Shown here: in pieces, positions 35,454-46,600 of the stretch
Layout: every line of letters begins with the position of its first letter
Numbering within the stretch: the stretch's first letter is position 1
Source: Nitrospira defluvii
Lineage (GTDB): Bacteria > Nitrospirota > Nitrospiria > Nitrospirales > Nitrospiraceae
NCBI GenBank assembly: GCA_011525625.1
Contig: WYAX01000029.1
Coordinates: forward strand, 225,118 to 289,117
DNA length: 64,000 nucleotides
Reading direction: 5' to 3'
Program-made: the position numbers and the translations under genes
The notes under the pieces: generated by a model
The model's database searches: none
What the model was told of the DNA's origin: nothing
Seen by the model: only the letters and a program-made list of their open reading frames with translations

Positions 35454-36959
35454 ATGTTGATCTCACCAGAGCCTGCTGCGCGCGCATCCTATCGGTTGTC
35501 CAAATCACGGTATTTGTCGGGGCTGCAGTGCCATAAACGTCTGTACCTGGAGGTGCATGCTCCGGCATTGGCGACCAAACCGGATGCCGCCACACAGGCG
35601 ATTCTGGATATGGGCACCGATCTCGGCGAATTGGCACGTCAACGGTTCCCCGGAGGCCGTCTTGTCACGGCCGGGTATCGTCAATCTCAGGAGGCGTTGG
35701 CGCAAACGGCCGAACTACTGAAAGACCCTACGGTCCCGGCGATCTTTGAAGGGGCCTTTCAATTCAACCAGGTCTTGATTCGCGTCGACGTGCTTGAACG
35801 CGTAGGAGTGGACGAGCTGGGGCAACCGACCTGGCGCCTTGTGGAGGTGAAGTCTTCGAGCAAGGTCAAGGCGACCCATGTGGATGATCTGACGATCCAA
35901 AGTTACGTGCTGGAGGGAATCGGTCTGGCGCTTGCGGAGGTATGCCTGATGCACGTCAATACGCAGTACGTGTTTGACGGTCGCCATCTGGATCTCGACC
36001 AACTGTTTACCCTGCGTTCGCTGACCGACACGGTGCGGCCACGGCTGCCCGAAGTTGCGACGCGGCTCGGGGCGATGCAGGCGATGTTGGAAGAGTTGTC
36101 GGCGCCTGCCATCGGTCCGGATGAGCATTGTCACAGTCCCTATGAATGCCCGTTCTGGGATCATTGCACGCGGGATAAGCCGGCGCGCTGGATCTACCAC
36201 CTGCCTGGGAGCAGTAAGACAGTCATCCAGCTTCGCGAGCTGGGGGTGGAGACCATCGATAACATTCCCGATCACATTGCCCTGACGCCGGTGCAGCGTC
36301 GGGTAAAGGAGAACCGGGAATGGGTGGGGGACGGCTTGCGGTCGGCGTTGGAGACAATTGTCTATCCCGTCCACCATCTCGATTTTGAGACCTTCATGCC
36401 GGCGGTGCCGAAGTATACGGATACCAGACCGTATCAGGTGATCCCGACTCAATGGTCCAACCACATCGAACATCCCGACGGCTCATTGTCGCATGCCGAG
36501 TTCCTATGCCGGGACGAACGGGATCCGCGCGAAGACCTGGCGGTGACGTTGCTGGAGTCGTTGGGGCGGGAGGGCAGCATCTGCGTCTACTCGAGTTACG
36601 AACGGTCCGTAATCGAGCGGCTGGCGGAGGACTTTCCCTCGTTACGAAAGAATTTGAAGCGGATTGTGGCTAGATTGTGGGATCTTCATGTGATCATCCG
36701 GGATCACTATTATCATCCGGCCTTCGAGGGCAGCTATTCGATCAAAACCGTCTTACCGGCCGTCGTGCCGTCCCTGAGTTATGCCGACTTGGTGATTCGG
36801 GATGGGGGTGTGGCGGCGTGTGAATACAGCCGCATGATTTTTACCGTGACCGACTGGATCGAGAAAGCCCAGATTCAAGAGGCCCTGCTGCGATACTGTG
36901 AACGCGATACCCTGGCGATGGTCGAGTTACGGAGGGAATTGAGGAAACGAGCCGGTTAA
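35454..36959 (+). CDS. TM0106-type RecB-like nuclease with C-terminal RNase H-fold domain
   Basis: The ATG at 35454 is followed by SKSRYLSGLQCHKRLYLEVH, the N-terminus of RecB/Cas4-like nucleases with the first iron-sulfur Cys. The nuclease core has RVDVLERV and LVEVKSSSKVKATHVDDLTI (D, E-x-K and Q). CHSPYECPFWDHC provides the three remaining cysteines of a [4Fe-4S] cluster. The C-terminal half (from about residue 300) carries HLDFETFMPAVP and YCERDTLAMVEL, the DEDD-type exonuclease acids. The family (DUF2779/TM0106 group) is uncharacterised; it is probably a DNA repair or defence nuclease. No cas genes are nearby. Confidence 0.85.
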   Translation: MLISPEPAARASYRLSKSRYLSGLQCHKRLYLEVHAPALATKPDAATQAILDMGTDLGELARQRFPGGRLVTAGYRQSQEALAQTAELLKDPTVPAIFEGAFQFNQVLIRVDVLERVGVDELGQPTWRLVEVKSSSKVKATHVDDLTIQSYVLEGIGLALAEVCLMHVNTQYVFDGRHLDLDQLFTLRSLTDTVRPRLPEVATRLGAMQAMLEELSAPAIGPDEHCHSPYECPFWDHCTRDKPARWIYHLPGSSKTVIQLRELGVETIDNIPDHIALTPVQRRVKENREWVGDGLRSALETIVYPVHHLDFETFMPAVPKYTDTRPYQVIPTQWSNHIEHPDGSLSHAEFLCRDERDPREDLAVTLLESLGREGSICVYSSYERSVIERLAEDFPSLRKNLKRIVARLWDLHVIIRDHYYHPAFEGSYSIKTVLPAVVPSLSYADLVIRDGGVAACEYSRMIFTVTDWIEKAQIQEALLRYCERDTLAMVELRRELRKRAG

Positions 36960-37090
36960 TGCTTGCCCCGCGTGCGAATCCATTTCACCATCTCTAAGCA
37001 GGTGGATCCGAGTTTTTCATCCGCCATCAGTGCGACTCCACCCAAGGCCAACAGCGACATGACCAGCGCAGCTTCGGTTTGTTCGAACAT
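36956..37090 (-). CDS. Tiny membrane protein, 44 aa
   Basis: The ATG at 37090 has AGGAGG 7 nt upstream. One hydrophobic segment (AALVMSLLALGGVALMA) is followed by a basic tail ending KWIRTRGKH. Its stop overlaps the stop of the converging RecB-like gene. The good ribosome binding site supports a real gene; its role is unknown. Confidence 0.55.
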   Translation of the reverse strand: MFEQTEAALVMSLLALGGVALMADEKLGSTCLEMVKWIRTRGKH

Positions 37091-37291
37091 GCGGTCCTCC
37101 TGTGTGGACCAGAGACTACCCTGGATCTGCGGAGGCGAATAGACCACCAGAGGTGGGGGGCCGCGGCCAGTCCGGATGGTGCGTTACCGGGATGGGAAAG
37201 ACATCGAAGCCCAGGCGATGTCGGCGGAAGACGAATGATCACGGAGGCTGATGCTGCGGGAAGTGAAGGATGCAGGCTAGTCGTCCCTGCG

Positions 37292-37379
<88 letters not shown>

Positions 37380-37660
37380 GCGCAAGGTCGGGCAAAGACG
37401 TGCAGCTTACCCTGGACGGCTTCGAGATTCAAATGAAATCATATGCTTGAGCCAGACTTTCTTCCGTCAGGAGGGAAATCCATATGAGTGGGGAAAAGGT
37501 GATTCCGTTTTGTAATGCATTGATTCCGCCGTAGACTCACCTCGTACCGTGAGAGCGGCCGGGGGCAGTGGTGTGACCAGATTTTTTGTGGTTACATCAA
37601 GATGGGTCTGCGACCTGAACTTTCTCCACGCCTCTCGGTCCCACTGGGGTTGAGCGTTTT
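37380..37660 (+). other. Leader region between tRNA-Ser and the NRPS gene
   Basis: This 281-bp stretch probably holds the NRPS promoter, but no convincing -35/-10 pair or Fur box is seen. A 16-codon open frame (37484-37534; [16 protein letters not shown]) is preceded by a good GGAGGG and could be a leader peptide; it has no other support. A larger frame through the tRNA is an artefact. Confidence 0.35.
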
Positions 37661-40600
37661 GTGGTCAGACATCCACCGGTAATCAATCCACCTGGCGACA
37701 CGTTGTGTGATGTGCTCCGCTGGCGGGCAGAACATCAGCCCGACCAGACGGCCTACATGTTTCTCCGCGACGGCGGCAGCAGCGAGGCTGTCCTCACCTA
37801 TCGCGACCTTGACATGAGGGCTCGCGCGATCGCCGGATACCTCCAATCCCGAATGGCTCCGGGAGAACGGCTGCTCCTGGTCTTTCCCCCGGGCCTTGAG
37901 TTTGTGCAGTCTTTCTGGGGCGCTCTCTACGCGGGCGTAATTGCCGTGCCGGTGCCGCCTCCGGATGCATTTCGCGTGAAGTCCGGCGCGTCGCGCGTGC
38001 AGGGCATCCTCCAGGACGCCGGCGCCGTCGGCGCATTCACCACCAGTACCATCTCACAGACGCTGCAATTGCAGAATCAGCTGTCCTCGTTGGGGCAGTG
38101 GCTGTCGATTGAAGACACGGCCTTGGCATCCGCTTCCGATTGGCGTCCGACGCATCTATCCCCTGCTGCGGTTGCGTACCTGCAGTACACGTCCGGCTCG
38201 ACCGCCGCCCCGAAAGGGGTGATGGTCAGCCATGGGAATATGACTGCTCAGAGCCGGTGCATTACCGAGGCCGGTTCTTATGACGCCGGATCGGTCACCC
38301 TGTCGTGGATGCCCCATTTTCACGACTATGGGCTGGTGAAGGGCATCATTCAGCCTGCGTCGATCGGCCGTCCTTCCTATCTCATGTCGCCGCTCACGTT
38401 CCTCAAACGCCCGGTTCGCTGGCTTGAGGCCATCCAGCATTATGGCGTCACCCACAGCGGCGCGCCAAATTTTGCCTATCGTCGTTGTGTCGACGCCATC
38501 GCGCCGGAGGATCGCGCCGAATTGGATCTTTCCGGATGGCAGGTGGCCAGTTGCGGCGCTGAGCCCATTGCGCCGGACACGATCGAGAGATTTCTGGAGG
38601 CCTTCGGACCGGCGGGATTTCGGCGTGAGGCGTTCTATCCTGCCTACGGCATGGCGGAATATACGCTCCTCATTTCTCTGAAGCGGCAAGGTGTGTCACC
38701 CACGATTCAGGCGCTCGATGCGGCCGCGCTTGAGGAGGGAGTTGTGGCAGGGCCCGCGTCGGGGCCCTGGCCGGTCCGGCGGGTGGTCGGGTGCGGGCTC
38801 CCGGTCGGGGATACCAGAGTGGTCATTGCGCACCACGAAACCCTGTCCCGCTGTGCGGCGCACCAGGTCGGAGAAATCTGGCTGGCCGGTGCCAGTACGA
38901 CGCAAGGGTATTGGAACAATCCGGAGGAGACGGCGCGAACCTTCGGCGCGACGCTGCGGGATACGGGCGAGGGGCCATTCCTGCGCACCGGCGACCTCGG
39001 GTTCGTGAAAGACGGCGAAGTGTTTGTCACGGGTCGTGTGAAAGACCTGCTCATCGTTCGAGGCAGAAATCATTACCCCCAGGACCTCGAGCGTACGGTG
39101 GAGTCGTGCCATGCCGGCTTTCGGGTCGGGGGCACGGCGGCCTTCTCCGTCGAGGATGCCGGTGAAGAAGCTGTCGTGGTCGTACAGGAACTCGAACGGC
39201 AGGCCGTACCTCCGCCTATCGAGGAACTGGCTTCTGCGATCCGCCTTGCCCTGTCGGAACAGCATGATCTGCATGTGTCTGCCGTGGTGTTCATCAAGGC
39301 GGGCAGCCTGCCCAAAACCTCCAGCGGAAAAGTGCAACGCCGAGCCTGTCGCGAGCAGTACTTGGCGGATCGATTGGCGGTGATCGGCCAGAGTCGGGTG
39401 CCGCTGCCGTCTGTCGTCCCCTTGGCGAGGACCGGCGAACCAGCCGACCTGCGCACGCTCCCGCCGGATGCACGCCGCCAAAAGATCGCGCAGGAGGTGC
39501 AGAGGATCATTGCTGGTCGACTAGGGAGGAGCGAAGAAGCGATTCAGGCGGATCAACCGATCCATCGTGTGGGTCTCGACTCGTTGATGGCCGCCGACGT
39601 GCTGCATCGCGTGGAGGAGTTGTTCCATGTGGCGTTTTCCCTTTCCGCCCTCTTGGGAGGCGCGACGATCAATGACCTTGCTGCGACGATTGAGAGGAAA
39701 TGGGGTGCGGGGGAGCCACCCAGGATGGGGGTCTCCTCGATGGGCGCTGATGCCGAGACCTCGAGATCGTTGTCTGAAAATCAAGCCGCCTTGTGGTTCT
39801 TGAGTCGCCTCGCGCCTGACAGTGCCGCGGCCAACGTCTCGGTGTTGCTGCATGTGCCGGTTACCGTCGATCCGCCCACCGTACGGCAGGCGCTGAACCG
39901 GCTGGCTGCCAGGCATGCGATGCTTCGCACGACGTTTGAGATGGAGGCGGATATCCCAGTCCAACGTGTTCATGACCAGCTCCCGCCTGGCTGGATGCTG
40001 GTTGAGAGTGCGACCTGGGATTGGAGCCGCTTGCGACAGGCGGCGATGACCGCGGCGGCGATGCCGTTTGATCTTGAACAGGGACCGTTGTGGAATGCCC
40101 GCTTCTTTCAGGGGGCTACACAGCATTGGTTGTTGCTCGTCGCCCACCATATCGTGGTTGACGGGTGGTCGATGCTCCAACTCGTCGAGGAACTTAAGAG
40201 TGACTGTGCGTCGGCAGGGCAGCTTGCATCTGAAACGAGTGAAGCGGTCACCGGAGCTCCCGTACCCTACGGGCAGTTTGTCGAATGGCATCGTGCCTTG
40301 TTGGCCGGCGACGAAGGCAGACGCCTGTCACAATTTTGGAAGGTGCAATTGAGCGGTGAGCTGCCGAGCTACGACATGTTGTATGACCGGCCGGAGCAGA
40401 CGCTTGAACCTGGTCACTATGCCTGGCACGCGTTTCATCTCGAACGACCACTCGTGGAGCGTCTCACAGCATTGGCCCATGAAGAAGGAACGACCCTGTA
40501 CGTCCTGTGTCTGGCCGCCCTTCAAGTTCTGCTGTACCGATACACGGATCACGAAGACACGATGGTGGTCACCCCTGTGTTCGGTCGCAGTCTGGCTCGA

Positions 40601-43600
40601 TTCGCGCGGACCATCGGAGATTTCGTCAACATGCTGGTCCTGCGCGATAGGCTACGGTCTGACTGTACCGGACGCGAGTTGTTGACACGGACGAAACAGC
40701 GCTTGCTCGACGCCCTCGCGCACCAAGACTATCCTTATGGACGCGTCGTGTCGGATGTGCGCCCGACTGGTCAGGGACATCGTGCTCCGTTGGCGCAAGT
40801 GTTGTTCGTACTACAACCGTTCACCCTCCTGGCCGAACTCGACGGCCGGCAACATGCCCTGCCGCATGCTGCTTCCGACGTCCGGCAGCCTGCGTGGGCC
40901 TCCTATGTCATTCCCCAACAGAGCGGCCAGTTCGATCTCTGTGTCGAAATGGCGGAGTCGGAACAGGGCATGAGCGGGTATTTCGAATACAAAGACGCCC
41001 TGTTCACGCCGGACCGGATCGCACGCATGCAGGAGCATTTTGTTCGCCTGCTGGAAGCCATGGTGGGCGATCCCGGTCGGACGATCGGTTCGCTGCCGCT
41101 CATGTCCGAGGCCGAACGACGCCACACGCTGTTGGCCTGGGGGCAGTCATCCGGCGGCATAGAGCCGGTCGAATGTCTCCACCGTCTGATCGAACGGCAG
41201 TCGCAACGCACACCCGATGGCATCGCCCTGGAGCAAGACGGGCAGTTGGTGACCTATCGAGACCTGGAGTCGCGCGCGAACCGCCTGGCCCATTACCTGC
41301 GCCGCCGGGGTGTCGAACCGGGGATTGTCGTTGGGCTCTGTCTCGAACGTTCGATCAATCTGATCGTGGGCATGTTGGGGATTCTGAAATCCGGCGGGGC
41401 CTACCTGCCGTTGGATGCGGATTATCCCACCGAGCGACTGGAATACATGCTGCGCGACAGCGAAGTTCGTGTGCTGGTCACGCAACAGGACCAACTCGCT
41501 CGTTTGCCTGCGACGAATCCCCATACCGTTTGTCTCGACTCCGAATGGGAACAGATTGCGCGGTTTCCTGACACCCCGATTCCGGGCACCGATGCCATCG
41601 AGAATGTGGCCTATGTGATCTACACGTCCGGGTCCACCGGGCACCCGAAGGGCGTGATGGTTGAGCATCGATCGATCGTCAATTATGTCCAGGGCATCAC
41701 CGGCATTGTCGGTCTGATGCCTGACGATCGAGTCTTGCAATTCGCATCGATGAGCTTTGACACCGCCGCAGAGGAGATTTTCCCTTGCCTGGCCATCGGA
41801 GCGACGCTGGTGCTGCGCACCGCGATGATGGTGGATTCGGTGTCGGGATTTCTGGCGCGATGCCGCGAGTGGAATCTGACGGTGCTCGACCTGCCGACGG
41901 CCTACTGGCACGAAGTCGTGGCGCGTATGGAACTGGAGCAGCTGCCCTTCCCCGAATCGGTGAAGACCGTGATCATAGGCGGTGAGCGGGTGCTTCCGCA
42001 ACTTGTGCACCGGTGGAGCCGACAGGTCGGGACAAGTGTTCGCTTGATCAATACTTACGGGCCGACCGAAACCACCGTGGCCGCCACCTGGGCGGACCTG
42101 ACCGGTGCGAATACGAACGGCGAGGTCATCGGTGATCTCCCGATCGGGCGCCCTATTCCGCATGCCTCCGTCTATGTGTTGGATCGTCAGCAGCAGCCGG
42201 TGCCGGTGGGGGTGCCTGGAGAGTTGTATATCGGCGGTCTGGGGGTGGCGAGGGGGTATCGAGGTCGCCCCGATCTGACCGCGGTCAAATTTGATTCCGA
42301 CCCCTTCTCCAGTCGTCCCGAAGCCCGCCTCTATCGGACCGGAGACCTGGTGCGATGGCGGGCGGACGGGCAGCTGGAGTTTCGCGGCCGCGTGGATCGC
42401 CAGGTCAAGATTCGTGGATTCAGAGTGGAGCTCGAGGAAATTGAAGCGGTGCTGAATCGCCATCCCGATCTGGAGCGGGCTGTTGTGGAGGTGCGGGAGG
42501 ATCAGCCCGGTGACAAGCGGATCGTGGCGTTCATGGTTCCGCGCCCGACCAATCGTTTGGGACTTGGGCAGTTGCGGGAACAACTGCGCGCACAACTGCC
42601 CGCCCACATGATTCCCTCGACGTTCATCGAGCTGGAGGCGCTCCCGCTGACCGTCAACGGAAAAGTCGATCGGCGCGCATTGCTGGTGGCTGCGGACAGC
42701 CGGGCCAGCAAAGTCGACTTGACCTCTACGTATCTCGCCCCGCGAACTCCCCTTGAGCAGGTGTTGGCCGACATCTGGGGGGAGATCCTGCACCTCAAAG
42801 ATGTCGGCGTGCACGACAACTTTTTCGAGTTGGGTGGACATTCCCTGCTGGCGACCCAGCTCGTGTCGCGGGTGCAGGCGCTGTTCCGGATCACGGTGCC
42901 CCTGCGGCAGGTCTTCGAGCGCCCAACCATCGCCACCCTGGCCGAGGTGGTGAAGGACTCGCAGCAGGGCCAGTCGGCGATACAGAACACGAAGGGGTAC
43001 GAGATTACGAAAACCGGTCGTGGCGTGCCGCTTCGGCTGTCGTTCGCGCAGGAACGGATGTGGTTTCTCTACCGACTCTCGCCGGAGGCTGCGGCCTATA
43101 ACATTCCCGCCAGCGTGCGTCTCCATGGTCCGCTGAACAAGGCGGCGCTGCGATGGGCGGTCGGCGAGTTGGTTCGACGCCACGAATCGCTTCGGACCAC
43201 CTTCGCACAGGTCGACGGACAACCGCGTCAGATGATTCATGATTCGTTGGAGCCGTTGTGGGCGGAGGAGGATGTCCGGCGGCTACCGGCGGATATGCGT
43301 GAGCCGCAAGCATTCGAGGCCGCGACCGCGGAAGCGCGCCGGCCGTTCGATTTGGAACGTGGTCCTCTCCTGCGCATACTGCTCATTCAGGTCGGCGATG
43401 AAGACCATGTGCTGGTCGTCAGCACGCATCACATCATCTCCGATCAATGGTCCTACGGCGTGATCGCCCGTGAATTGGTGGGTAGTTACAACGCCTTCTG
43501 CGGCAGGAAACCGTTTGCGCCGCCGCCTGACCTTGCCATTCAGTATGCCGATTTCGCCCAGTGGCAACGGGGCTGGCTTACGGGATCGGTCCTGGCCGAG

Positions 43601-46600
43601 CAGCTCGCACATTGGAAATCCAAACTGACCGATCTTCCAGTCATGGCCTTGCCGGCCGATCGGCCGCGGCCGCCCGTGCATTCGTTCAAGGGCGATCATG
43701 TCTCGATCGACCTCTCCTGGTCTTTGGTGAACCGATTGAAGCAGTTGAGTGTGCGCGAGGGCGTGACCCTGTACATGGTGTTCCTGGCCGGCTTCTTCAG
43801 CCTGCTGCACCGGTTGACGCAGCAACGGGATCTCGTCATCGGGACGCCCATCGCCAATCGCAACCGGTTGGAAATCGAAGATCTCATCGGCACATTTGTG
43901 AATACGCTGGTGTTGCGCACCGAAGTGACGGGCGAGGTGACCTTCCGCGAACTGCTCAGGCAGGTGCGCGATGTCACCTTGGACGCCTACGCGCACCAGG
44001 ATGTGCCGTTCGAGAAGCTCGTGGAGGAATTGCGGCCGGACCGCAGTCAGGGCGGGCTTCCGTTGGTGCAGGTGCTGTTCAATTTTGCGAACACGCCGTT
44101 TGCCCGGACAGAATTCCAGCACCTGTCCTGGACGCCGTACGAAGTCAGCCGTGGCGCGGCTCAGCTGGATGTGGGGCTTTCCATCGACCCGCTTGCGTCG
44201 CGCAAAGCCTATCTGGAATTTAATACGGACCTGTTCGACCGGAGTTCGGCTGAACGGTGGATCTCGCAATACCGGCAACTCATGGAAACCGTCGCCGATC
44301 ATCCGGACGCCACACTGGGACGGATCTCCATGCTGACGACGGAGGAACAGCATCGGATGCTGCGTGAGTGGAACGCGACCGACAGACCCTTCGACGAGGC
44401 CGTCTGTTTTCCTCACCTCTTCGAATCGCAGGTGGCACGAACGCCCGATGCCATTGCGATGGTGTTCGAGGGCGTCGAATGGTCATACGCGGAACTTAAT
44501 CGGCGCGCGAACCAGTTGGCGCATCACTTGCGGGATTGTGGGGTTGGGCCGGACGTCGTCGTGCCGGTGTTGTTGGAGCGGTCACCTGAACTGTTGATCA
44601 CGCTGTTGGCCGTCATGAAAGCCGGTGGGGCGTATTTGCCCCTGGTTCCGGGGTTGCCCGTCCGGAGACTGGCCGCCATGATCGAAACCAGTCATGCGGC
44701 GGTGGTGGTGACGGATTCCACGCTGCTCGCCGGACTGCCACAGCATCAGTTGCCCGTCGTCTGTCTGGATCGGGAAGCGGAGACGATCGCACGTTGCGGG
44801 GAAGGAAATCCTTGCCCGGTAGCCGGCCCGGAGCATCTGGTATACGTGCTCTTTACGTCGGGATCGACGGGGCAACCGAAGGGTGTGGAGATCGAGCATC
44901 GCGCCCTCGTGAACTTTTTGCACGCCATGCACCAGGAACCGGGAGTGAACGCTCGCGACGTGGTGATGGCGCTGACGCCGCTCTCCTTCGACATTGCCGG
45001 TCTGGAATTGTACCTCCCGCTCCTCGCCGGCGCGCGGATTATTCTCGCAACCCGGCAGCAGGCCATGGATGGGGCTTGGCTTCAGCGTGAGTTGGATCAG
45101 GGGACGGTCACCGTCATGCAGGCGACGCCTGCCACCTGGCGCATGGTGCTGCAGTCCGGCTGGAAGGGGGGGCGAGGAGTCACAGTGTTATGCGGCGGAG
45201 AGGCACTTCCTCGGGAACTGGCGCAGGAGCTGCTTGCCAGGGCCGGGTCGGTGTGGAACGTGTATGGACCCACAGAGACAACCATCTGGTCCACTCTTGA
45301 ACGAGTCCGCACGGCCGATCGGGTGATCGCCCTCGGGAAGCCGATCGCGAATACACAGGTCTATGTCTTGGACGTCAATCGGGAACCGGTGCCGGTCGGT
45401 ACACCGGGCGAACTCTATATCGGCGGCATGGGGTTGGCGCGTGGATACCGGAGAGCGCCGCAGCTCACGGCGGAGCGGTTTGTGGCGAGCCCGTTCCGCG
45501 CGGGTGAGCGACTCTATCGCACAGGCGATCAGGTCAAGTGGATGCCGGATGGACGATTGGAGTACATCGGCCGTATCGACTATCAGGTGAAATTGCGCGG
45601 ATTCCGGATCGAACTCGGGGAAATCGAATCGGTGTTGGCGGATGATCCGACCGTCAAGCAGGCCGTCGTCATTGTACGCGAAGATGTCCCGGGCGACAAA
45701 CGATTGGTCGCCTATGTGCTGCCGCGAGCGGGCACGACGTGCGATCCGCAGGCCCTTCGCAAGGCGGTGCGGGACGTGGTTCCCGATTACATGGTGCCGG
45801 CGGCGATTGTTCCGATGACGGATTTCCCGCTGACGCCGAACGGAAAAGTGGATCGGCATGCCTTGCCCGCGCCGACCCTCGAACCGGAGCATGCGAGTGC
45901 TCCGGCGATCGAACCCCGGAATCGTCTCGAACTGCAATTGGTCGCGATCTGGGAACAGGTCTTGGGCATCACGCCCATCGGCGTGCGCGACAACTTTTTT
46001 GCCCTCGGCGGGTACTCTCTGCTCGCGCTCCGGATGTTCAGTGCCATCGAGCAGACGTTCGGCAAACGCCTGCCGATGGCCGTGTTGTTCCAGGCTCCGA
46101 CGATCGAACAGTTGGCCGACGTGCTGGCCGATGAAGGCTGCACCGTACGCTGGCGATCGCTGGTGGCGATCCAGCCGGAAGGACGGAAGACGCCGTTTTT
46201 TGCGGTCCCGGGGGTCGGGGGCAATGTGCTGGTGTTCGCTCGCCTGGCCAAGTTGCTGGGAGAGGACCAACCCTTTTACGGACTGCAGGCGCGTGGTCTG
46301 GACGGGAAGGAAAAGCCGTTCATGCGGGTTGAGGACATGGCGGCTCATTTCATCGCGGAGATCCGGACCGTGCAGCCGCGAGGGCCGTATCTGATCGGCG
46401 GTACCTGTACCGGGGGGCTGGCGGCCTATGAAATCGCTCAACAGCTGACCGCGCAGGGCGAAACCGTCATTCTGACCGTGATGGAGTCGTGGCATCCGCG
46501 CTCCTACGTGAGACATTGGAGTCGTCCGCCCTATCTCTTCTGGCCACTGTTATTCGTATGGATAAAAGTCACGACCTACCTCCGGCTCATGCGGCAGCTG

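Noticed and set aside
37380..37660. Fur box, which would make the lipopeptide a siderophore
   Set aside because: No 19-bp AT-rich palindrome was seen, and the predicted product has no obvious iron-chelating residues.
41147..43240. 697-residue open frame antisense to the NRPS
   Set aside because: It is a shadow frame caused by GC-rich codon bias; it has no family match, no start signal, and the + strand NRPS motifs are unambiguous.
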